64,000 bases of DNA from Lathyrus oleraceus (taxonomy: Eukaryota > Streptophyta > Magnoliopsida > Fabales > Fabaceae): assembly GCF_024323335.1 (NCBI RefSeq), contig NC_066580.1, positions 261,065,332 through 261,129,331 of the forward strand, given 5' to 3'. Made by a program: the position numbers and the translations under genes. A model generated the notes under the pieces. That model was given only the letters and a program-made list of their open reading frames with translations, made no database searches and was not told where the DNA came from. This document shows positions 54,641-64,000 of the stretch, piece after piece; within the stretch, counting starts at the first letter, position 1; every line of letters starts with the position of its first letter.

Positions 54641-54844
54641 GCTTTTATTGTATTTTACTTCTTATTATAATGAATATTAATCAAATATTATTAATAAAAG
54701 TGGCTTTCTTTTTTGGTAGTTTATGCAAAATTAAATTCCAAAAGTCCTTGAAAACATTTCATACATTGCATAGCATAACATGACATTGCATAACAGGTAC
54801 TCTAAAAGGATCAGTATTCTCACGGTTTTCCTTCAAACAGAAAA
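54641..54844 (+). other. ORF1-gag spacer of element E, with putative gag splice acceptor
   Basis: Contains TTGCATAACAG (CAG at 54794-54796), the same acceptor-like motif seen ahead of gag in C and D. Paired with the GTAAGT at 52717 it would define a 2080-bp intron that removes ORF1. Not verified. Unlike B and C, the frame after the site has a stop. Confidence 0.35.
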
Positions 54845-55377
54845 ATGGACCTCGAACAAACTGTCAAAGATCTCCAGGCTCAGAATGCTCAACTCCAGGA
54901 GATGATCTTGAACTTATCCAAGGGGAGGAGGAACTGAAGACTCTCTTGCTCAAGAAGAAAAAGGACAAGAAATCTGTGAGGCACATTAACCCGGGAAGAA
55001 GGCAGTTTACGAAGATCAATATGACTTTAGCACAAGCACTGCAGGGTATGCTAAAAGTAAATTTAATTACCCTCAGAGATCCTCCTGCAAAACCCAACAC
55101 TACTTCTCCTCGTTATAATCCCAACGCCAGGTGTGCCTATCACTCCGATAGCCCCGGGCATGATACGAATGATTGCTGGTCGCTGAAGAACAAGATTCAG
55201 GATATGATCGACGCTGGGGAATTTGAATTTGATCCTCTGGATATTCCTAATGTCATCACTGCTCCTATGCCCGATCATGACAAGACTGTTAATGCTGTAG
55301 AAGATGTGAATAGCGATTGCAACTTGGATAATTGGAAGGCTGAAGACACTATTCCAACTTCCTTTAGTCAGGAGTAA
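54845..55377 (+). pseudogene. Element E gag remnant
   Basis: The ATG at 54845 opens a short heptad-rich N-terminus (MDLEQTVKDLQAQNAQLQEM) that stops near 54937. A second frame, 54946-55377, carries the linker, the CHHC motif CAYHSDSPGHDTNDC, NKIQDMIDAGEFEF and the gag-pro C-terminus. Capsid and protease are deleted. It ends GAG TAA TTG, so the donor-with-stop arrangement is kept (TAA 55375-55377), but the acceptor motif before pol is degraded to CACGTAA. Confidence 0.85.
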
Positions 55378-55558
55378 TTGTTTGTCGTTTATTCAATGTA
55401 TCAAATTTGGTTAAATGTTTTGTCATTCTCATAAGCATATTCATATTCAATAAATCAATGGACTTTTTGCATTCAAATATTGCGCTCTTTATCTTTCCTG
55501 TCATTTTTCAAATAAGCTATGCTTTCTTGCACACACTCACGTAACAAATTGCGTATCC

Positions 55559-56890
55559 ACATCCACTCTGGATCCTGTTGATAATAGTTCTGCTACTGTT
55601 CATTATGACTTCGAAAATCCGATCTACCAAGCCGAAGATGGAAGTGAGGAAGATTGTGAAGTACCTGAAGAACTTGCCAGACTGTTACTGAAAGAAGAAA
55701 GGACTGTACAGCCGCATGAGGAGTCAATTGAAACTGTCGATCTGAGTACTAAAAGTAGACAAGAAAGAAGTCAGAAGCCTCTTGGGGCACTTGAATTACA
55801 TTTCCCGGTTTATATCCTACTTGACTGCTACTTGCAAACCTATCTTCAAATTACTGAGGACAGTCAAGAGATGATGAATGTCAGGAAACTTTTGATAAAA
55901 TCAAGAAGTGTCTCCAAGAACCTCCAATTCTGACACCACCAGTTGAAGGAAGACCTCTAATCATGTATTTGACCGTGTTAGAAAATCCAATGAGGTGTGT
56001 TGGGGCAACATGACGAGTCTGGTCGAAAAGAGCATGCCATATACCGCCTTAGCAAAAGGTACCGACTGGGGAAACAAGATACTCATAGCTCGAGAAAGCT
56101 TGCTGCGCTTTGGCTTGGGCTGCTCGCCGACTAAGACAGTACATGTTGAATCATACCACTTTATTGATTTCTAAGATGGGTTCTATCAAATATCTATTCG
56201 AGAAACTTGTTGTCTCCTGAAAGAGTTATCACTGATAATAGTGCTAATTTGAACAACAAGATGGTTACTGAACTCTGCACGCGGTTCAAAATAAAACACT
56301 CTAATTCTTCTCCGTACCGGCCAAGGATGAACGGCGCCGTGGAGGCTGCTAACAATGTCCAGAAGCTTATACAAAAGATGACAGTAATGTACAAAGACTG
56401 GCATGAGATGTTACCATTTGCTTTTCATGACTATCGCACTTCAGTACGCACTTCGACAGGGGCAGCTCCGTTCTCTTTAGTCTATGGAATGGAAGCCATC
56501 TTACCAGTGGAAGTTCAGGTTCCCTCGCTAAGAATCATGAAAGAGGCGGGCTTAGATGAAGAGGAACGGATTCAGACTCGACTCGATCAGATAAATTTGA
56601 TGGATGAGAAGAGACTTGCGGCTGTATGTCACGGGCAGATATATCAGAAGCGCATGACCAGGGCATTCAACAAAAAGGTCAAGAGACAAGTGTATCAAAT
56701 TGGCGACTTGGTAATCAAGTGTATCGTGCTACCGCAAACTGATCCCAGAGGCAAATGGACTCCCACGTACAAAGGGCCATTTGTAGTTAAGAAGGTATTC
56801 TCTGGTGGAGCCATGATACTTGCTACAGTGGATGGCGAAGATTTCCCGCATCCCGTGAACGCGGACATAGTTAAAAAATACTACGCATGA
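55559..56890 (+). pseudogene. Element E pol remnant (integrase end only)
   Basis: 55559-55770 matches the pol N-terminus (YDFENPIYQAED, CEVPEELARLL). 55770-56200 has scraps of RT and RNase H (GQHDESGRKEHAIY) with stops. 56207-56890 is one open frame with the later half of the integrase core (ITDNSANLN, NGAVEAANN) and the complete C-terminal domain ending VKKYYA. RT catalytic motif, RNase H and the first catalytic Asp of integrase are gone. E cannot reverse-transcribe itself. Confidence 0.9.
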
Positions 56891-57090
56891 AGAAGACCCG
56901 CTAGATCGACGTATCTAGGCAAAAGTAAGGGCATCCCGGCGAACCAAAAGGGTTCGGGCAAAAATTAGGGATATATATAAAAAAATGTACACCCGGCAAG
57001 TCGAAAACCTGAAAAGGTGGCTTGGGCAAAAAAGGGTATCCTGGTGGGCTGAAAACCTGAAAAGGCGGTCCAGGCAAAAATTAGGGATTA
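56891..57090 (+). other. Post-pol hairpin cluster of element E (four hairpins)
   Basis: CTAGAT/ATCTAG (56901-56906/56913-56918), GAACC/GGTTC (56941-56945/56951-56955), CAAGTCG/TGGCTTG (56997-57003/57018-57024) and CTGG/CCAG (57041-57044/57070-57073). Each is followed by GGCAAAA or GGGCAAAA. Same order as in C and D. Confidence 0.7.
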
Positions 57091-58304
57091 AAGCGTATGA
57101 CTATGTCCCGGTCTCAGTCAACTTTCATCCAAGTTCGAGGGACTGACCAAGCCAATCACTTCTATCCGACAGCAAGGGATGAGATGCTCGAAGACATAAT
57201 GACAGTAGTAGGCTTAAAATCAATAGGACTTCTTCCACATAGCTATCTCTTTGTTTTCGACAATTTCCTCTTACTAGGATTTCTGTCTCCTTGTACACAA
57301 ATTGCCTGTTTATAGGCCTCCTTTCAAAATCAATACAACCTTCTTTCAAAAAAGATACTTTTGTTTTTACTTTTTCTGTTTTGTTTGCGTAAACGTCCAT
57401 TGATTTAATTTGAATTAATATGTGCATTTGAATATGATCAATGTTTATCAAAAATACGTACATAGAATAGCAATAGCAATTACTACAAGACTTCGGGATC
57501 GAGGATAAGGTCTAATCATGCTTCCAATGAATCCACTACCAATTCTCTTCCCCCAGCAAGTCTGTTTTTCCCCAGAAGAAGTTGGCAGTATTCCCCGGCA
57601 CAGCCAGCTATTCCCCAACAGAGGTCGGCATCATCAGACAGATTGATCATCTCATCCATCCCTAGCCAGGCTCTGTTGAATATCTCTACCATCAGACAGA
57701 AATCAGAACCCCCAGCCGAGAGAGGGTCCTCAACACGAATATCTCCAATCAGTAGATGGGGATTTATTTTCCCCAGTAGAGTCCCCAAGCAGAACTTCTC
57801 ATACGCATAACTCATTCATTACATCATTTCACAGCATACGCATGCATACAACATTCGCATTTATTTTCGAAAGCATAAAACATCTCATGCATCATGACAT
57901 AGCATAAAGCTAACTTTTCTTTGCAGGTTAATTATCCTCCTGATATAGTCAAAGTAAAAGGCTCATTCAGGCAGACGCCTTTATCAATCACAGACAAGAT
58001 TCAGATACATATTCCAGATGCAATTCATGGGAACATTCATTCTGACAACACTTCGATATCCTCCTAGCGATGGCATCTTTAAGCCCATCCCAGACATTTA
58101 TTGCAAGTACAACGTATACAGATACAGCCTAACATACGGTTCATTCTGATTCAGCTCAACATATGACTCCTTCAACTCAGATACGATCTAGCATACGATC
58201 CATTCTGACCCTCAACAACTCAGATACGATCTAGCGTACGATCCATTCTGACCTTCTTCAACTCAAGTACAGTCTAATGCACGACCAAGTTAGACCTTCA
58301 TCTT
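57091..58304 (+). other. Element E 3' UTR, first part
   Basis: Non-coding. 57545-57800 has several sense-strand TTCCCCAG motifs, among them TCCCCAACAGAGGTCGGCA at 57612-57630, close to the tRNA 3' end expected from B's PBS. From 58090 degenerate 'gatctagcgtacgatccattctga' units lead into the 64-bp array. Confidence 0.65.
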
Positions 58305-59969
58305 CCCAGATGCTACCTTCGAACAGGTACATTTCTGGATGGTAGTCCAGTATACGGCTACTCCCTTTCCCAGATGCTACCTTCGAACAGGTACATTTCT
58401 GGATGGTAGTCCAGTATACGGCTACTCCCTTTCCCAGATGCTACCTTCGGACAGGTACATTTCTGGATGGTAGTCCAGTATACGGCTACTCCCTTTCCCA
58501 GATGCTACCTTCGGACAGGTACATTTCTGGATGGTAGTCTAGTATACGGCTACTCCCTTTCTCAGATGCTACCTTCGGACAGGTACATTTCTGAATGGTA
58601 GTCTAGTATACGACTGCTCCCTTTCCCAGATGCTACCTTCGGACAGGTACATTTCTGGATGGTAGTCCAGTATACGGCTACTCCCTTTCTCAGATGCTAC
58701 CTTCGGACAGGTACATTTCTGAATGGTAGTCTAGTATACGGCTGCTCCCTTTCCCAGATGCTACCTTCGGACAGGTACATTTCTGGATGGTAGTCCAGTA
58801 TACGGCTACTCCCTTTCCCAAATGCTACCTTCGGACAGGTACATTTCTGGATGGTAGTCTAGTATACGGCTACTCCCTTTCCCAGATGCTACCTTCGGAC
58901 AGGTACATTTCTGGATGGTAGTCTAGTATACGGCTACTCCCTTTCCCAGATGCTACCTTCGGACAGGTACATTTCTGGATGGTAGTCCAGTATACGGCTA
59001 CTCCCTTTCCCAGATGCTACCTTCGGACAGGTACATTTCTGGATGGTAGTCCAGTATACGGCTACTCCCTTTCTCAGATGCTACCTTCGGACAGGTACAT
59101 TTCTGAATGGTAGTCTAGTATACGGCTACTCCCTTTCCCAGATGCTACCTTCGGACAGGTACATTTCTGGATGGTAGTCCAGTATACGGCTACTCCCTTT
59201 CTCAGATGCTACCTTCGGACAGGTACATTTCTGAATGGTAGTCTAGTATACGGCTACTCCCTTTCCCAGATGCTACCTTCGGACAGGTACATTTCTGGAT
59301 GGTAGTCCAGTATACGGCTACTCCCTTTCCCAGATGCTACCTTCGGACAGGTACATTTCTGAATGGTAGTCTAGTATACGGCTGCTCCCTTTCCCAGATG
59401 CTACCTTCGGACAGGTACATTTCTGGATGGTAGTCCAGTATACGGCTACTCCCTTTCCCAGATGCTACCTTCGGACAGGTACATTTCTGGATGGTAGTCT
59501 AGTATACGGCTACTCCCTTTCCCAGATGCTACCTTCGGACAAGTACATTTCTGGATGGTAGTCCAGTATACGGCTACTCCCTTTCCCAGATGATACCTTC
59601 GGACAGGTACATTTCTGGATGGTAGTCCAGTATACGGCTACTCCCTTTCCCGGATGCTACCTTCGGACAGGTACATTTCTGGATGGTAGTCCAGTATACA
59701 GCTACTCCCTTACTCAGATGCTACCTTCGGACAGGTACATTTCTGGATGGTAGTCCAGTATACGGCTACTCCCTTTCCCGGATGCTACCTTCGGACAGGT
59801 ACATTTCTGGATGGTAGTCCAGTATACAGCTACTCCCTTACTCAGATGCTACCTTCGGACAGGTACATTTCTGAATGGTAGTCTAGTATACGGCTACTCC
59901 CTTACTCAGATGCTACCTAGTGCACGGTACATTTCTGAAGTGTAGTCTAGTGTACGACTACTCCCTTTT
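58305..59969 (+). repeat. 64-bp tandem array, about 26 copies, in element E 3' UTR
   Basis: The unit begins 'cccagatgctaccttcgg', continues 'acaggtacatttctggatgg' and ends 'tagtccagtatacggctact' plus 'cccttt'. Starts are exactly 64 bp apart (58305, 58369 and so on). Variants alternate (ggatgg/gaatgg, gtccag/gtctag), suggesting higher-order groups near 58560-59400. The last copies diverge ('ctagtgcacggtacatttctgaagtg'). Published work on Ogre shows such 3' UTR repeats can seed satellite DNA. Confidence 0.95.
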
Positions 59970-60542
59970 AGCATCAGATTCAGCCTATTGAACGGCTCAT
60001 TCTGCAACTCAGATTCGATTTAATGTACGATCCATTCTGAGCTCCAGCAACTCCAATACGGTCTAACGTACGACCCATTCGGATCCTCAACTACTCAGAT
60101 GCTACCTAGTGTACGGTACATTTCTGAAGTGTAGTCTAGTGTACGACCACCCCTTTCATCATCAGATTCAGCCTAACGGACGGCTCTCTCTTCAACTCAG
60201 ATACGATCTAGCGTATGGTCCATTCTGATCCTTTATCCCCAACAGCATATGACACACTCCGACTCCCCAGCGAAGTCGGCAGCCTAATGGATGACTCATT
60301 ATTCGGTCTAATGTACGACCCAGTGTGGCACCCATGTCTTCAAATTGGCCTAATGTACGGCTCGATCTGAAGCTTTCGTCATCAAACCTCCCGGATGGCA
60401 TCTTTAAGCCCATCTCCATCAAGACCAACTGTCGATTCTCAAGTGCAAATTTTTGGGGCATTCTAGTGTTCAATAATCTTCCACCTCCAGACCACGAATG
60501 GCATACACGCCATCCTAACTCTCTCGGTTCAAGAATATTGAA
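59970..60542 (+). other. Element E 3' UTR, last part
   Basis: Degenerate relatives of the array unit ('cggtctaacgtacgacccattc'). Near 60264-60281 TCCCCAGCGAAGTCGGCA matches 15 of 18 bases of the PBS complement. Confidence 0.6.
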
Positions 60543-60553
60543 CAGGGGCAGCT
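60543..60553 (+). promoter_or_regulatory. Polypurine tract of element E
   Basis: ACAGGGGCAGC, immediately before the LTR start TGTCATACC. Confidence 0.85.
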
Positions 60554-60584
60554 GTCATACCCCAAAAATTACCCATCATTTTTC

Positions 60585-60623
<39 letters not shown>

Positions 60624-62588
60624 GAAAAAAAAAAACGAAATAAAAAAAAAAAAAAAGAATTTTTTTTTAATTAATTAATTAATTAATTAATTAATTAATT
60701 AATTAATTAAATAATTAAAATAAATAAATAAATAAAATATAACAAATTATTTTGGACTTGGGTCTCCCTCATTCCAAGCCCATTACCCACAAAATTAGTC
60801 TATAAATACTGAAGTTTCAGTAGAGGAAAAGGACGGGGAGTTAGACTTGGAGTTTACACTGGGAGATTCACTGGAGAAAGAAGGAAGAGAAGCAAAATAC
60901 TCTGAGGTTTCCTTGGAACAAAACCTTGAGGAAAAAGAAAGAGAGAAAACAGAGAAGGACGGATAGAAACTTTGGCATAGGAACCCTGCCAACCCGGAGA
61001 ATTCAGAATAAAGAAACCCTGAAGGCAGCTCATCCGCCCCGAAGCCATCGCCGCCCAATTCCCGCCGCCTAACTCATTCCGATACCACAAGTGGTCAATC
61101 CCTTCAACCTTGAATTGGCAAACAGGTTTGCGTATCTCTATTGTTTATACTTTCAATTGGCCATATCTACACATATAATGCATCATGATTAAATGTTGAT
61201 ATATAATTTGCTTTCGTATGTGAATTTAAATATGCCTGAATACCCTGAATGTTTGACCATGCTGTTCCTGTGATAAAATGCCATAAAGTTCAAGGTTCCT
61301 AACATGGGGCTGTTTTTCTCAAAATTCAAAATCCGTGGCCGTTCGCCTGGCCTTCGCTAGGCGAGGCAGAGGCGAACGAGACAGTACCTGATTTTTCTAG
61401 TCTGTTTTTTTTTTATGTTTTTATCATAGCCATGCATTATTCATCCTATCCTATTTTCTGTTGCGATATTTTTCCGGTGTAATCTTCGATTGCACCCTGA
61501 TTTGGTATTCTGACATGTTTCTTTTTGAGCTTCGAAAAGGTTCACATATCCCAGGAAAAGGTTATTGGCTAGGTATTCCACTTTATTTGTGGGATACCCT
61601 TGTGGAGTTTTCACCCTAAATTACCTAATTAATTTTGATGTATTAATTTTAATGTATTAATTTTAATGTATTAATTTTAATGTATTAATTTTAATGTGGG
61701 AGAATTCCTCCTAATCACCTAATTAATTGTAAAACTTTGCCTTTGAATAAGTGATCTTGGACCTCTCTTTGTTGCCTTACGATTACGATATTACGGTCAT
61801 GTCCCGCGAATGTGGGGATACCCTTAGCAAAGACCCTTCGGTTAAATCATCATAAAATAAATTATAGTCCCTCGGATGTTGCCTTCGAATATACAACTTT
61901 GTCCCTCGATGACCCTCCGATGTTGCCTACGATTAAATGATGATAGTCCCTTCGAATGCTAAGGTATCCTCATAACTGTTGCCTTCAATGACCAATCGAT
62001 GACCCTACGATGACCCTTTTACATCCAAAGGATAAAACTACTTATTTCTCAATAATAAGGACAGTTTTACCCTCATAAGGATAGGAAATACTCATAAAGA
62101 CCTTGGGTCGGTATAACTCTTAATTGCTGGCTCACAACCTAAAACATTTTTTCACACCTCACACCTTTCAAAATTCCTTCAGAAAATCACCACTTGGTAT
62201 ACATTCATACTAGAATCATTACCGAGTTATATTTTTCTAAACAATTTTCAAAACTAAACGAGATAATCACTTTGTATACATTCATACAAGAATCATTACA
62301 AAGTTAAATTCTCTTTTCAAAACAATTTTCTAAACAATTCACAAACACTTTTTTTAGACAAAAATAATATAAGTGATCGAGCAATTAAGAGCCCATGGAT
62401 AACCATGGATACAAAGGGTGCTAACACCTTCCCTTTGTATAATGTACCTCCCGAACCCAAAATCTAAATTAAGGTTTTTCCTGTTCTTTTCCACCTTTCC
62501 TTATTGGATAAAAGAAAAGTCGGTGGCGACTCTTGCAAACCGCGACATTGCGATTAAAACCACAAAAAGTCCAGTTCACCGTATGACA
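60554..62588 (+). mobile_element. LTR shared by two element E units
   Basis: TG/CA ends, 2035 bp. It serves as 3' LTR of the first E unit and 5' LTR of the next, because a PBS, leader and ORF1 follow it. TATA box 60801-60808, hairpin 62409-62418/62431-62440, U5 PBS-like motif 62524-62533. Confidence 0.93.
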
Positions 62589-62592
62589 GAAC

Positions 62593-62610
62593 TGGCGACT
62601 CTGCTGGGGA
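62593..62610 (+). promoter_or_regulatory. Primer-binding site of second element E unit
   Basis: TGGCGACTCTGCTGGGGA, four bases after the LTR end, exactly 10023 bp from the first E PBS. Confidence 0.9.
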
Positions 62611-63334
62611 ATATTTAAAAAGAGAGGTTACCTTAAAAACAAGATCACTTATTCAATTTGTCTGATTTATTTTTAAGGGATTGCTTGGGTATGTTATGCT
62701 TGAGTGAAAGATCCTACACCCGGATCTAGTGTACCTTAGGTAAGTAGCAAGAGATCATCGCGACTGTCCGGCGTATACTGGAATGGTCAAAATGATGGCT
62801 ACGGTTAATGTGGCACTTTGGATGTCCTGATGTTCCTCATGTTAGTTGAGGAAATATTTGGCATTCGCGTGGTGCCATAAAAGCATTAACCAGACCTTTA
62901 GAACCCTAATTGACTCATCCTGGCCATTAGAAAGTAGTGAGATAACTGGCTTCGGTTCCGACTGGAGTTGGTTGAGACTCGATACTACACTCTTTGAGAT
63001 TGGACTTCAGGGAAGCTTCGGTCAACCACTTGGTGTTGCACTGAAGTGGACTTAAGGAAAGGTCAATGATTTGAGATCCTTCTAGAACCCGGTTACTATT
63101 CTAAGACAGGTTGAACCCACCAAACTTCAGTGGGGAGGGTACTTACCTATGGAACTCATGCAAGCCTTAAAACCTAGGAATGATTGTTGTATGACTTGCT
63201 TATGCTTGTTATTTGTTTAATATCATAATATCATAACATCATAACATCATAACATCATAACATCATAACATTATGACATTGCACTAATCACTTCGAGGAC
63301 TTAGGGATTTAACTTGGCTCTATTTTGTAAGGCT
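62611..63334 (+). other. Leader of second element E unit
   Basis: Appears identical to 52588-53311 with a constant 10023-bp offset and no indel, including the GTAAGT donor and the microsatellite. Confidence 0.75.
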
Positions 63335-64000
63335 ATGGCTCCCAGGAAGACTATCCGGATAAATTTTGTAGTCATCTCTCCTCAACTCAAGGATTTAGTG
63401 TCAGAACTTCCTGATCAGGCTCAGTTCGTCAAAAAGCATGGTTCTCTCCTCGATTTGGTTACCACTGGTTTCAAAGAAGATATGATGAGAGTCCTATTCC
63501 AGTTCTTCGATCCTAAACATCATTGCTTCACATTCCCAGATTATCAGTTGGTGCCCACATTAGAAGAATTTTCCCAGCTGCTTGGGATACCTATTCTTGA
63601 TCAAATACCTTTCAGTGGTTTAGAAAAGATTCCGAGGTCCGAAAAAGTTGCCGCAGCTTTACACATGACAAAGTCAGATATTGAAGCTAATTGGGTAACA
63701 AGAAGTGGAGTTAAGGGTTTACTTGCCAAATTTCTGATGAATAAGGCCCGAGAATTCTTAAAAGTCATGAATGTCCATGCTTTCGAGGAGATTCTAGCAT
63801 TACTAATCTATGGTTTGGTGTTATTCCCTAATCCAGATCAATTCATAGATATGAATGCTATTCAGATATTTCTCGCTCGTAACCCTGTGCCTACCTTGCT
63901 CGGCGACATTCTGCATTCCCTTCACACTCGTACTATGAAGAGGCAAGGGACTCTCATGTGCTGCATACCTTTATTATCCAGGTGGTTTATTTCGCACCTT
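63335..64000 (+). CDS. Ogre ORF1, second copy, runs off window
   Basis: ATG at 63335; 222 codons are visible with no stop, apparently identical to the start of the ORF1 at 53312. It ends at the window edge near RWFISHL. Role as for the first copy: a family-specific protein of unknown function. Confidence 0.85.
   Translation, partial: MAPRKTIRINFVVISPQLKDLVSELPDQAQFVKKHGSLLDLVTTGFKEDMMRVLFQFFDPKHHCFTFPDYQLVPTLEEFSQLLGIPILDQIPFSGLEKIPRSEKVAAALHMTKSDIEANWVTRSGVKGLLAKFLMNKAREFLKVMNVHAFEEILALLIYGLVLFPNPDQFIDMNAIQIFLARNPVPTLLGDILHSLHTRTMKRQGTLMCCIPLLSRWFISHL

Larger units (their letters stand above)
50536..62588 (+). mobile_element. Element E, young non-autonomous Ogre derivative (first unit)
   Basis: 12.05 kb. 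Two near-identical LTRs, PBS, leader, intact ORF1, gag and pol remnants, hairpins, 64-bp array, polypurine tract. The five bases GTAAA (50531-50535) are the expected target duplication; its partner lies outside the window. Confidence 0.92.

Noticed and set aside
58305..59969. CRISPR-like regular array
   Set aside because: Units abut with no unique spacers, and the context is a plant retrotransposon 3' UTR. It is a tandem repeat.
1..64000. Host genes, tRNA or rRNA genes
   Set aside because: None recognised on reading both strands; every long frame belongs to a retroelement or repeat. No tRNA scan could be run.

Overview
The window is plant nuclear repeat DNA with no recognisable host gene. 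Almost all of it is nested Ogre-type elements (Ty3/gypsy, Tat lineage). The markers are the extra ORF1 ahead of gag, a short intron between gag-pro and pol, an archaeal-type RNase H region, long LTRs, a primer-binding site (PBS) reading TGGCGACTCTGCTGGGGA, and tandem repeats in the 3' UTR. This load, plus one Ty1/copia SIRE/Maximus-like fragment, suggests a large-genome legume of the pea/vetch tribe (Fabeae). The species is an inference.

Layout. Element A (minus strand, 1-7118): end of a 3' LTR, 3' UTR, degenerate pol, protease remnant. It is broken by a plus-strand copia relic (about 7119-10283: LTR, gag with stops, protease start joined directly to the RNase H end). Element B (minus, 10284-22432): 3' LTR piece, 3' UTR, a pol collapsed to an in-frame RT-integrase fusion, almost intact gag-pro, intact ORF1, leader, PBS and a 5' LTR cut by C. 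Element C (minus, 22433-39159): 4.75-kb 3' LTR, 3' UTR, nearly complete pol, intact 1143-residue gag-pro, and the C-terminal half of ORF1, cut by D. Element D (minus, 39160-50535): both LTRs, a full-length but mutated pol, gag remnant, no protease and no ORF1. Element E (plus, 50536-62588): two near-identical LTRs, intact ORF1, heavily deleted gag and pol, and a 26-copy 64-bp repeat. A second E internal region follows the shared LTR and runs off the window (62589-64000). The order of insertion reads directly: C into B's LTR, D into C's ORF1, E into the last bases of D's 5' LTR.

How the parts work together. Gag-pro and pol are separate frames joined by a 244-266 bp intron. In every element the gag-pro stop codon lies inside the predicted 5' splice site, and in B, C and D the predicted splice keeps the frame. 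D and E are complementary deletion derivatives: D keeps pol but lacks ORF1 and protease, E keeps ORF1 but lacks RT. Both have very similar LTR pairs, which points to recent movement with proteins supplied in trans.

The most unusual signals are non-coding. (1) The 3' UTRs of all five elements carry many degenerate copies of the antisense of their own PBS, that is, the sequence of the primer tRNA 3' end. (2) A cluster of three or four hairpins, each followed by GGCAAAA in the sense strand, lies just past the pol stop in every element, with stems that covary. (3) A covarying LTR hairpin has an almost invariant loop. (4) A PBS-like copy sits inside the U5 end of each LTR. (5) Two Ogre 5' LTRs stand head to head as a large inverted repeat with divergent TATA boxes.
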